A stretch of 64,000 nt of DNA, taken from assembly GCA_022559985.1 (NCBI GenBank), contig JAFJTR010000062.1, forward strand, positions 124,001 through 188,000. Direction: 5' to 3'. Below are positions 21,906-32,006 of this stretch, one piece after another. The notes beneath the pieces were generated by a model. The model saw only the letters and a list, made by a program, of their open reading frames with translations. It was not told the origin of the DNA and made no database searches. Origin of the DNA: Parastagonospora avenae f. sp. tritici 18332-5. Taxonomy: Eukaryota; Ascomycota; Dothideomycetes; Pleosporales; Phaeosphaeriaceae. Within the stretch, counting starts at the first letter, position 1; each line of letters opens with the position of its first letter. Position numbers and translations under genes: made by a program.

Positions 21906-22859
21906 CTGATTTATGACAGAAGGATGGTTCGGGCAGTGGAGGGAGTCGTCAATCCATAGAAGTTCCATTAGACGAATACTACCGAACGAAAACCCTGCCA
22001 CCAGGAGGCCGTTTTGAAAATGGCTTGCCGGTCACGTCCTTTGGTGGCGGGCAATTGAGGGGTCAGTATTGCAAAATTTGTGTCGAGAAACTCAGGTTGG
22101 AGAACCTATGAAGCGGCCTGCACATCTTGAAGGATCTCCAGGGTACGTTATGTGAAGTTGCTTCTTATGGTGTCGAAGCAACTGCACTTTCCATTCGAAA
22201 AGCTCTTGAAATTAATCTCGTAGACAACGATTTAGACAAAGATTCTGCAAATATCTAACGAAGACGTCGGCCGAGAGTGTCCAGACAATAATCCATGTTG
22301 AAAGCAAGACTACCACAGCGCATCCAGCGCATGCCACATCGCAACACCCACCTACAACACCAACAATCACACGCAACATCCCGAGTATCATGAGAAAACC
22401 CGAGTACATGCTTGGTAGCATGTTCGCGTTTCAGCACGCAACCATCCGATCGATCGCTGAGCAACAAGAGGAAAGCAACCCTGTAAGTTTCCCTGTTGGT
22501 GGCGCTCCTCCACGGGGTATCGATTGCCGCGGACCGGAGTGTCAGACATATCAGCTCTGGCTCGAGCCGATGGCATCCTGCAGGATTTCTACCCGCCGCG
22601 TATGATATCATTGAGCATGTAGTTTCCAAGATCGTTCGGCTTAGAGGGCATTATATCAACAATGGTCTGTCTTGTTGGGCAAGTTGCGCGCATAGCGAAA
22701 AGCACCGCAGGAATGTGTTGGCGGTAGGAGTTTCATAGCCGCGAGAAGAAGACGAGTTGTTGCCAAAACGTCAATTACAAATTGAAGTTACTGCTGAAAT
22801 ACCTATCATCATACACTAAGAACCAAAAAAACGCTCATTCAAACACGATCAATTCATCA
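21906..22859. other. Intergenic, ~0.95 kb
   Basis: There is no supported gene. Frames on both strands around 22212-22738 overlap one another without coding bias. Confidence 0.5.
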
Positions 22860-23773
22860 TCATTTTCCTGTCCCCAACTCCGCTCTCATATAATCCCCGT
22901 TCGGCGCTTCTGCTGCCGGCGATTCCACCTCATACGCCTTCACTTGTGCGGGGTACTGTCCATTGGACGCCATGCCGGTTTCTGGCAAGCCACCATGTCC
23001 TCTGTACGCATAGTGTGACGCATTCTTTCTCCGCAACTTCAAGACCAACCACGCAATCACCGCTAGCGCGATAGCCAGTGCGATTCCCAGTGGCACTCCA
23101 ACTTTGACGCCGATGTTGTTGTCGCTGTTGGATGATGATGCGGGCGAGGCGGACTGTGCGGATGGGGGTGTTGATGAAGATGGAGATGAAGACGGGTCGG
23201 TGAATGCGGTAAGGGCGCTGGAGGAAGAGATTGCGGATGTTGGGGCTGAAGATCCAGCTGATGTTGCGATGCCTTGGGCAGATACCATTGCTGTTGAAAC
23301 AATGTTCATCTGCGCGATGGTGTAGACGACTGGATCCGGTGCGTTGAAAGTCAGATCGGATTGACTGCAGCATGTGGTGTTGATGATGGTGTTGGTGTTC
23401 ATTGGCCCAGTGGGACAGCAGTAGGAGTCTTTTTGGAGACAGTAGTATATGCCATGAGTTAAAGGTCCATCTACATTATGTTAGCAGAATGTCCGCATTC
23501 CTTGCCCTTGCAAGTCGTATTACCTAGTCCTTCACAGTGCTTTGGGCATGCCGGATCGTTCCATGTGGGGTCTGTACATCCATTTCTCCAGAAAATGTTC
23601 GCCTTGCGCTGGTTGTCTAGTTGGCTTTGGCACATGCCGTTCGAGAGACAGTTATCGCCTGGCGCACAGCATGCTGTGTTCTCTCCATTGGCCGCCGCTG
23701 TCGCATTACAAGGGATATATCGATCGAAATTCGCATACGGTTGTCCATTGAGAGCATAGCATCTGGAAGTCAT
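22860..23773 (-). CDS. Single-pass membrane protein with Cys-rich ectodomain
   Basis: Exons are 23773-23524 and 23470-22860, joined across a 53-nt intron (GTAATA...TGTAG) in phase; 286 residues. The N-terminal ~150 residues hold about a dozen cysteines in a pattern common to fungal surface proteins (RCYALNGQ, CCAPGDNCLSNGMC, RNGCTDPTW, ACPKHC). A Ser/Ala/Pro-rich stalk follows, likely O-glycosylated, then one membrane span (~208-230, VPLGIALAIALAVIAWLVL) with a basic stop-transfer (KLRRK), then a short cytoplasmic tail. There is no cleavable signal peptide; relatives commonly start the same way ('M-T-x-C-Y'), so type III insertion is likely. It may act as a wall or surface sensor; function is unproven. 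Confidence 0.8.
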
Positions 23774-24425
23774 TTTGAGTCACAAGGTAGAGGATGGTGA
23801 TGTGCAAGGTGTGCAGTGAATGGCAGAGGGGATTGCAAATACCAACAATTTAGGTCGCATGGGAGTAACCGCACTACAAGCCTTGGTCGGCGATTAACAT
23901 GATTCATCCTGTAAAAAGGTTCCACCCGTTCCTGCTCAGTGTTTGCGACCATGAAAATCGGGGCTGTACTGTCAAGGATCATCAGATTGCGACGGGAGGC
24001 CTGATTCTTGGCAAGGTACATGAAATGCCCACGTGCTGGCACATAACGGGACGAATAGCGACGTTGGAACCCAAGAATCTTGTTCAACACTGAAATCGAT
24101 GGTTGGACAGTGGTTGGTGTAGGAGAAGAGTGCATGGTGTTGGTCGCCGTCCTCAGAGGGGGCTGAGGGGAAAGGGCCGAGCACGAAGTCCATACTAAGT
24201 TAGTGACTACAGCACTTTACCACCTGCATCTCCGGTGGGACACTCAATCATGCACACACCACAACACAGCGACCACATGTCTGATTTGGTCAATACTGAG
24301 ACTACCTGATGCCTGCTTTCATGCAGCGATTTAGCAACCTTAAGTCCTTTATTCTCGTGTTTTTATGGTTGGTCTTCGATGCTGAAACAAGGTGTTGGAA
24401 GGCTGTTTTGGCGTTGATACCGCCG
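23774..24425. other. Upstream region of the membrane-protein gene
   Basis: Probable promoter and 5' leader. A 121-codon minus frame at 23770-24135 runs into the start region but has no domain and ends at the gene's ATG. Nothing else is seen. Confidence 0.5.
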
Positions 24426-25786
24426 TTATGCTGCGGTTGCGGTACAGGGGTACAAAAGGTCTGAGCACGTTTCCCGTTCACGCACTTGCCTCCAGGCACA
24501 GATCTTTTCTCGATATGGAGTTTTACGCGCCCGGAACTCCAGAGTCCTGGAGTCTGGACTCACCTTCGATCGGTCCGAAGTAACCAAATTCTTGATGTGG
24601 TTATCTTTGTGCTGCACCAGTTCTTCGGAGCCGGACTGTACGATGTCGTCAAGGTGGATTCGGGAGGTAACCATTGTCTCGAAGCCCGTGAATTTGCCTG
24701 TACCATTTTGAGGCAGGTCTCAAATATACGGTTCTACTGACCTGCTACAAAGGCATCCATGGTTTCTTTGAAATCGTTGTCGGTGTATACAAAAGCGCAC
24801 TTCATTGTGATCTCCTTGAACATCCAGTGCAAGTAAGGGACGACCATCTAGAAAATTGTTAGTAGCCAAGATACGGATCTTGATACTTGACTCACTGGTG
24901 TAGACCACACAGCGACATTCACGTACAACCCGTGATACCTCATAGCATCCAAGGCTGCATCCAAGCCCTTCTGCGCACCCGCACAGTCGAACGTAACTTC
25001 GACACCTTCCCCAACTGTTACTTCACGACACCTATCTCCGACATTCTCCTGAATGTGATGGAAGACAGCATCGGCAATCTGATGGTGCTGAACCGCTCGC
25101 GCGGAACTCGGTTCGGATACGAAGACTCGCTTGCATCCGTGAGCTCGTAGTACAAGGGCGCAAGCGATACCGATAGGACCACCACCAAGGAACAAAGCAG
25201 TCTTGTTCGACCAGTCTGAGATATCGCAGGTCGAGATGGCGTGCTACGCCACGGTCAGAGGCTCAATGAGTGCCACAAGACTTAGGTCGACATCATTTGG
25301 TAGCGGGTAGCAGAGCTTCGCGTCAACAGTGACGAATTCGGAGAAGCTGCCACCTCTACCAGAGAGGCCTCTGAAACCTAGAGTTGGGCATCCGTGAGTA
25401 CTACCAACAGCACACCTCGAGCATTTGCTACAGTAGATGCGTGGATCAACCATGACTGGCTGACCGGGCTTGAGGCCAGATCCCGCGGGCGCGCTCAAGA
25501 TACGACCCGCAAACTCGTGGCCCATGGTTATCGGTAGAACTTCTCATGTTGCTGGATGAGGACGCCCCGGTGTTGGTAAACCAAGTGGACCTGAAGTATG
25601 AGTTGGATTCCTTCATTAATGTAACACCTCTCGAATACTCGGATGACCTTTCTGATACTCGCTAAGGTCGATGCCGCATATGCCACACCACTCGACTGCT
25701 ACCACGGCTTCGTTTTCTTTTGCTTCTGGCTTAGGCACGTCGACGACACTAACGTCGGCCCGACCAAAGAATTGTGCCGCTTTCAC
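24426..25786 (-). pseudogene. Zinc-dependent alcohol/polyol (butanediol-type) dehydrogenase remnant
   Basis: The gene reads leftward from about 25786. The N-terminus 'VKAAQFFGRADVSVVDVP' begins with GTG instead of ATG, with a stop just upstream. 'WCGICGIDLSEY' gives the catalytic Cys region and 'MGHEFAG' the zinc-site His. 'YCSKCSRCAVGSTHGC' is the four-Cys structural zinc loop, and 'FLGGGPIGIA' is the NAD-binding Rossmann turn. TGA at 25546-25544 and TAG at 25246-25244 (TGG expected, 'PLTVAxHAIS') interrupt it. Two later introns (GTGAGT...TTCTAG, GTCAGT...GTACAG) are intact and lead to the family C-terminus 'KNLVTSDRSK'. The stop codon there is displaced, adding a long tail. Clearly derived from a real enzyme, now non-functional. 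Confidence 0.8.
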
Positions 25787-26415
25787 GATTGGGAAGTTGT
25801 CGGTCTATATCTAGTTTCAGAGAAGAGTTTCGGAACAGTTGTCTCACGATTTCGAGGCAATCGAGATTGTATTGATCGAGAGAATATAGATTGAGGAAAT
25901 CTGACTCTCCATAAGCAAGTCAGTGAGGCTTGGGACTCATACACAATATTCGGCTGTTCCGCGTAATTGTGCGGGAAGCTATCCCGTTGGGTACCGTCGA
26001 GCCATAAAGCAGGCTCTCCATGTATGACTGCTTATGAGTGATTCTTGCTCATAAGCATACGTTTGTAGGACAGAGTTGACTTTCTTCAGCGGAGATAACT
26101 TTGGTACATCAAGGCGATGACGTATGGGCGAAAGCATCGCCGCTGTTCATAGCATTGCATGGTATTCGATCCAAGACATATGCTTTCATCCGTGTTCTAG
26201 GATACGTAGTGAAGGCTATCTGAGGAAAATGCTAGCATTGGGTATGCAGGACATTGAAGCGGGCATCTGCCCCTCGATTACACCAAACCGAACATGGCGT
26301 AGCGTACATTTCACATAGCTCTAACGAACACCATCTCTCTTTCACACAACATTCGCGCTACCACATATCCCTGCTATACCATTCACTATCCCACACCATA
26401 CTATAGATTCCTAGC
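25787..26415. other. Intergenic / promoter of the RGG-rich gene
   Basis: The last 100 bases are C/T- and A/C-rich, as often seen just upstream of fungal starts. No gene is seen. Confidence 0.5.
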
Positions 26416-27914
26416 ATGCAAAAGTCACGATGGGCTCCAAAGGCGGAAGAGGCAGAGGCGCCCCAAACATCCACAGAAAAACCAACTCCACCAGAAACAT
26501 CGGCGAATGCGACTTCGCAACCACCGCCCGAGCCAGCAACCGTACAATACACTGCCCCAGTACGTTCTTAGCGCTGATTCTATATTCACCTGAATCATAT
26601 AAACTATCTCCTTCGTGTGGCCATACTAATACGACATAGGCCGTCAGTATGTCCTACGAACCAGCCTACGATGACCCGTCCATAGACCCCTTCGCGCAAA
26701 CTGCGAGCACCGACGACCTCTTCTTCGACGATGACATAACGCCAATTGCAGAGCCTGTAGTGGAACAGAATCCCCTGGAGTTGCAAGTTATCGACGCAGA
26801 ATACCTACCAGAGGATTTAACACCACCAACGGCTCCTCAAGCACACTTGGCGCCACATGTACCCCAAGGACCGCGTAATCCTGAAAGAGGAGGTCGCGGG
26901 CGCGGAAGAGGAAGGGGCGCGAGACGAGGCAGAGGTGGCGGTGGAGGTGGACACGTTGGAGATATTCGAGAGCTCGAGAAGAAGGAGAAGGAGAAGGAGC
27001 AGGAGCAGACAAAGGCAGCCAAAGAGGCAGAGGCAGCATCAACACCTGCACCAGCTCCCGCGCCAGAAACCACCACCACCACCACCACAGAAGACAACGA
27101 TGTCACTGCCACACCAGACGCACTCGCCGAGCCTAAAGACAAACCCACCCACTCCGTCCGCGGCGACCGAACTCTAACCGGCGGCCCCGCCCGCACGCGC
27201 CTGACCGAAGCCCAACTCTCCGCCAAACTCGCCTCGATGCGCTCGAAAAACGCCGCTCTACAAACCGCCCATGCGCGTGCCGAAGCCGACCTCGCAAACT
27301 TCGAAGCGCGCGAAGCCGTGCTCAAGAAAAAGGACGTCGAGCGCAAAAAAGTTCTCGCCGAGAAGCAAAAGGCCGAGCGTCAGAATCGCCAGCAGATGAT
27401 GGGCGAGCGCGAGAAGAATCGCCTGCGCAAGTTGAATGCGCAGGGCGGGCGGGAGTGGGATTTCGAGAAGGAGGAGGGGTTTAGTGGGACGGGGGAGGAG
27501 AAGAGGAGGGGCGCAACGAGGGGCGCGCATGGGGGCATCGCGGGGTCAAGACATGCGGAGGCGCCGGTGTCGGTGGAGCAGGTGGAGGATGCAGGCAACC
27601 AACACTATGGACAAGGAAGAGGACGGGGTCGTGGACGCGGTGGGCGAGGAGGCAGAGGTGGACATGATGGATCAAGACCGACGGAGCATAAGAAGCGCGG
27701 CGAACAACATCCACCATCTGCATCCGACTTTCCCGAATTGCCCTCCGCCACTGTCGAGAAGAACGGGGACGGCCCCAAAACACTCGAGTTCCCGGTCAAA
27801 GGAAAGGCGGCTGAAGCTGAGGCGAAGGAGGAGCCGCCGGTGGTCAAGACGGAGGACTCGTTTGGCTTGCCGTCGCCGATGGCGAAGGGGCAGAGCTGGG
27901 CCGATGATGTATAG
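26416..27914 (+). CDS. RGG-rich, coiled-coil RNA-binding-type protein
   Basis: Exons are 26416-26559 and 26640-27914 (80-nt intron, GTACGT...CATAG), phase 0, 472 residues. I chose ATG 26416 (MQKSRWAPK) because this frame, not the overlapping one at 26430, runs through the splice. Order of parts: acidic/Pro-rich N-terminus; RGG/RG box at ~125-150; Lys/Glu coil; 'HSVRGDRTLTGGPARTRL'; a long charged helix (~220-300, Ala/Glu/Lys); second RGG box (GQGRGRGRGRGGRGGRGG); acidic C-terminus ending SWADDV. RGG boxes bind RNA and are arginine-methylation sites. It probably acts in mRNA handling. No folded catalytic domain is seen. Confidence 0.75.
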
Positions 27915-28635
27915 ACGAGATGACTTGATGTACTTGAGGTTCTGGCCATTGGTATGATACACCTTGGATATCAACGCTGCTTGCCATGGGGAATGAGAAT
28001 GTATGGGATTCATGAGCGACGACCCCTGACTTGATTTCGGAATTGACAAGTCCATGGGAATCGAGCCGTACAATCACAGAAATGAAAAACGTTATTGCAA
28101 TGCTGGAGAGCTCGAATGTATTTGCTTGTGATGCAGCTATGTGGATCTCGTTGATAAAGACATGTCATCTTGATACATGTCATTCATTTGATTCGATGAA
28201 CGAAATGGAAAGGGCCAGGCAGGAATGACGACAAGACACGCAGCACGCTCATCATCTTCATGACTTTGTTCGATTAATACATACATACACTATTATCCAG
28301 CAGAGAAAAGACCCCCACTGTCATATGGTTATCTCCCTACGATCCAGAACCCGCAAAGCCCCATCAGCTCAGCTCAGCTCGACATGAAAAACGCCCCCAT
28401 CATCTTTTGTCCAATCAAGAAAAAACCCTCTCAGTCACCGAAGGAGAAAAAGAGCGCCCGCTATGACCAAAGACGAAGTATAAGAAAGCTACTGAGTCGT
28501 CCGCAGGTCCAGTGGCGCAAGCCTGGGAAAGCTGTGGAACACTGGATAGCCTGCTTGGAGACGGAGCATTAGCAAGCTCGTAAGAAGTGGGTATCAGAGG
28601 GTGGGTATGGCGGGTGTTGAGGGGAATCATGGTGT
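27915..28635. other. 3' flanks of two convergent RGG-protein genes
   Basis: Non-coding as far as can be seen. A short tandem AGCTC repeat (three to four units) lies near 28370. Confidence 0.55.
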
Positions 28636-30929
28636 TTATGACTCGCCTCCCGTTGATGCAGCTGGTGCACCTTCCGCGCCACCTCTGAACGAGCCCCTTC
28701 CGCCCCGGCCGGCACCACGTGCGCCACGCTCGCCGCCTCGAGATCCACGAGGTGCGCCGCCACGGCCTCCACGACCGCCGCGTCCACCTTCGCTGTCTGA
28801 GGCGCCTCCGCTTCGGTAGCCGCCACTCTGGACCCCACCGCGAGTGCTTGCCTGCCAGCTGCCAGCTCCGTACCTCTGGCCTCCGTTGGCGGGACCACGC
28901 TCGTTATAGACCTTGACACTCGGCTTGTCGGGTCCACCACGGGCATTCCTCACCTCATCTCCAACACGGCGGAGAGCAGCTTGCATGTCGGTGGTGGTGG
29001 CGAAGTGAGCAACGAAGAAGTGCTTGATCTTCTCCATCTTCTCAATCTTCGACCGGTCCTCTTCGGCAAGAAGGTTCTTCGCCTCTTCCTCGTCCTTGAC
29101 GCCAGAGATGAACAACCCCTTGCTGTCCTTGCGCTCGACATGCTCACGCGGAGCAGGTGAAGCTGGGCCCTTCTCAGGCGCAGAAGTGCCGTTGGGCTTC
29201 ACTTCGCTCGGGATAGCCTTCTCAGCAGCGGCATTTGCAGGCGCGCCATGGCTGGGCTGAGGTGTGGCAGCTTTGGAAGTGTCCTTCGGCACCGCAGGTG
29301 CAGGAGACGGGCCAGTTCGAGCAGGTTGGGCGGCCTTGATCTGCTGGGGCACTGGGGGTGTCGCGACAGCTGGGCGCGGCTGTTGAGCGTTGCCAGGTGG
29401 GCCGCCGGGACGTCCCTGTGCTGGAGATGGGCCAGCTGGGCTAGGTGCAGATGCTGGGGGAAGAGTGTTGGTGTTCGCCTGAGCAGGCTGATTACCCTGA
29501 CCTGGCATGGCCTTGCCACCACGGTGGGCAAAGTTGAAGCCCTGAGCCCTCATCTCGGTACCGATCCTGCCATTGTCGATATCGAGCACGAGCCAGCCGT
29601 AGGCGGCATCCGCCAAGTTGAAATTCCACATGTTCTTGAAAGCACTCTCATCAATGATGCCGCTCTGGGGACCAGGAGCTGGGCCGCCAAAGGGGTTACC
29701 GCCGTTCGCAACGGTGGGCATCTTGTTTACGATGTCGAGAGCCAAAGCGAGGAGGCGCTGCTGCGAATCGCTGTCGGAGACTGCGGGCTCGACCTCGGTC
29801 TTGACGGTCTCCCAGACATCATTGAAAGAAGCTTTGGAGGCTGCAAGCTTGCCGCGATAGTGATCCAGGGTAGGGTTGACGCTGAACTCGTTGTAGGAGC
29901 TGCCATATCGGAAATGAAGACCAGCGGAGACGGAGAAGTCGGCTTTCAGCGTGACGGACAGCTGGTTCAGCAAACCTTCACGGGCGGGCGATGCGTGGGT
30001 GACAAAGATGCGGGTCTCGGTAGGGTCGTATACGCGGTTGGCCGTGTCCACAAGCTCTCCCATCTGCAAAAGTGTTGTCCACATAGTACCCTGGCCGCCG
30101 GCAATCGTCGTCCTGCCCTCGCCATTGTCGAACAGCTTGTGCATAACAACAGCGCCACCGAGACCTAGCAGACGCAGCTTGACACCGCCTACATCGAGCA
30201 GCCGCGAGTGGGCCTCGTCGATGATGTGCAGGTTGTCAACCTTGTACTCTCCGGACCGCAGCTTCTCCAGCACTTGCACATCTTCACATGCTCCCCATAC
30301 GGTGTACACGGGCACATTCAGTGTGTATGTCTTGTTAAGGAAGAGCGGCAGTTCTGAAAGTGGCAGGTGCTCTCGCGCAAAGCGCTCCTTGATTGGCGGC
30401 TGCGGCGGGGCCTGGGCGATGGAACGCTTGACGCTGTCGGTCAGCAGGGGCGAGTATTGCGCAACGTGCTTGAGGGTCCTGCGCCTGTTAGCGACTGTAC
30501 GTGTGTGTTTGTATGCGGGGCTACTTACTTGTCTGCGATGCGGTCGAGCGAGCGGTCATCGTAGAAGCCAAAGTCGCCCGTGTGGATAATGTAGTTTGCG
30601 CGAGCGTCTGCGGCGAGCTGGTTCAGCGATTGCAGGTTTCCTGTTAGGCATCAGTTTGTTGTATCCAGCGTGATATATTCAACGCGTCTCACCTCGCACA
30701 TCAGCAATGCACAGGACCCTGACACTGCCTTGCTGAATAACGCGGCCCTGGTTGGGGAGGAGCGGGACAGCTCCGGGCGCGGGACCTGATGGAGCGGGCG
30801 CACCGCCGTTGGGGAGGTAGTTGCCTGGGTACGGGCGCGGCTGGTTGGGTGCTTGCTGGGAGCAGTCAGTATAGAGCTATGTGGAGGCGAAAGGTGAGGT
30901 GACTGAATTGCTGGACGTACTGAAGCCAT
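28636..30929 (-). CDS. Metallophosphoesterase-like (DUF2433-type) protein with RGG tail
   Basis: Four exons: 30929-30921 (only Met-Ala-Ser), 30855-30693, 30640-30529, then 30484 or 30478 to 28636. Two in-phase acceptors six bases apart differ by two residues, giving 708-710 residues. 'VLCIADVRGNLQSL' and 'YIIHTGDFGFYDD' are the first two metal-site motifs of calcineurin-like phosphoesterases; 'VPVYTVWGACED' and 'IFVTHASPAREGLL' fit later ones. This matches the conserved fungal DUF2433 group, whose substrate is not established. A long Pro/Ala/Gln linker follows, then a domain with 'GLFISGVKDEEEAKNLL' and 'HFFVAHFATTTDMQAAL' (RRM-like spacing), then an RGG-rich end. It is probably a cytoplasmic RNA-associated protein. 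Confidence 0.8.
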
Positions 30930-32006
30930 AGAGTCGGAGGCGGATGTGTCAGGGAAAGAGCCAGGTATTCACGTCGAGTGGCGCGGTGTATCGGCAAAAG
31001 GACTGTGGGGGGTATCTGAAGTCGGGTAGAATTACAGCGTGTATGGAGCCTCCTCGTTTGTGATGGCGGTGACAGGTTTATGCTGGTCGATTGTCTGTCG
31101 CTCCTGCCTGTGTTTTTGAGCTATGAGCACGGACGACATATCGCGCTACTAGTGCCCAGGTGTGGCCTATTGGGCCATCTGGCTAGTACGCATCTACACC
31201 CTTCATCTGTTCTTCCATCAACTATCCTCCGTGTCTCTTTTCACCTCAATAATGCTTCTGGTCATTACGAAGCTTCTCGATTGTCATCTCCAGATCATTG
31301 CCGTCTTCAATGGCTGATACGACACCGCGACGCGTGCTCGCACGACCTCCACGATGAACCTACTCCCAGGCAGCAGTCTCTTCGCTCACATATTAGACCA
31401 CGTCTCTTCCTTCGCAAGACCATGATCAGATCGTGACAATGATCTCATCTCAGGCCAGTCGCAAGAATGCTGCGTTACGCTAGTGCAGACGCTATCGTGG
31501 CAGGACTTTCGAAGATGTCACTGCACACTCCGTGCAGACTACGGTATCTCGCTCTCGGCAGATCTTCTGGTTATGTGTTGCTGCGTATAGCATCGGCCCA
31601 TTGAGAGAGCTAGGCTTGCAGTCACTCCGACCTGTCACTCGATACGACGAGCATCTCGCAGCAGACAACGCGTCTTTGCTGCTTCTCGGCTCAGAGTATG
31701 CATGATTTGTAACAACCGGAGAAAGCATCCCTACGCGTGGAAGAGCCATTGGTTCTATCGACTGAGAAGTTTACGAACCACAACATCGCCGCTGATGCTG
31801 TCTGCGGCGGCTGGTTAATATGATTGGCTTTTCTCGAGTCACCCGTTTTCGGTTAGCTTTGGACCCTTCCGCTAGCCTTTTCCCCACTTCAACTTTTTTT
31901 TCGAGCTCGCTTTCTTCGCCCGCCAAAAACTCTGATCATTCTGCTGTTCTGCGACTGATCAGTTTGTGGCTTGCTTCTACATTCGAAAAACTGTGAAAGC
32001 AAAGTC
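30930..32006. other. Divergent promoter region, ~1.1 kb
   Basis: This lies between the DUF2433-type gene and KAP123. The KAP123 side is pyrimidine-rich (T-run and CT stretches around 31885-31925). Small frames (31080-31436, 31492-31749) lack support. Confidence 0.55.

Noticed and set aside
25591..25627. Intron in the dehydrogenase remnant (GTGTTA...TTCAG)
   Set aside because: At 37 nt it is shorter than any other intron here. It removes two stops but may just be decayed sequence, so it was left undecided and not used as evidence.
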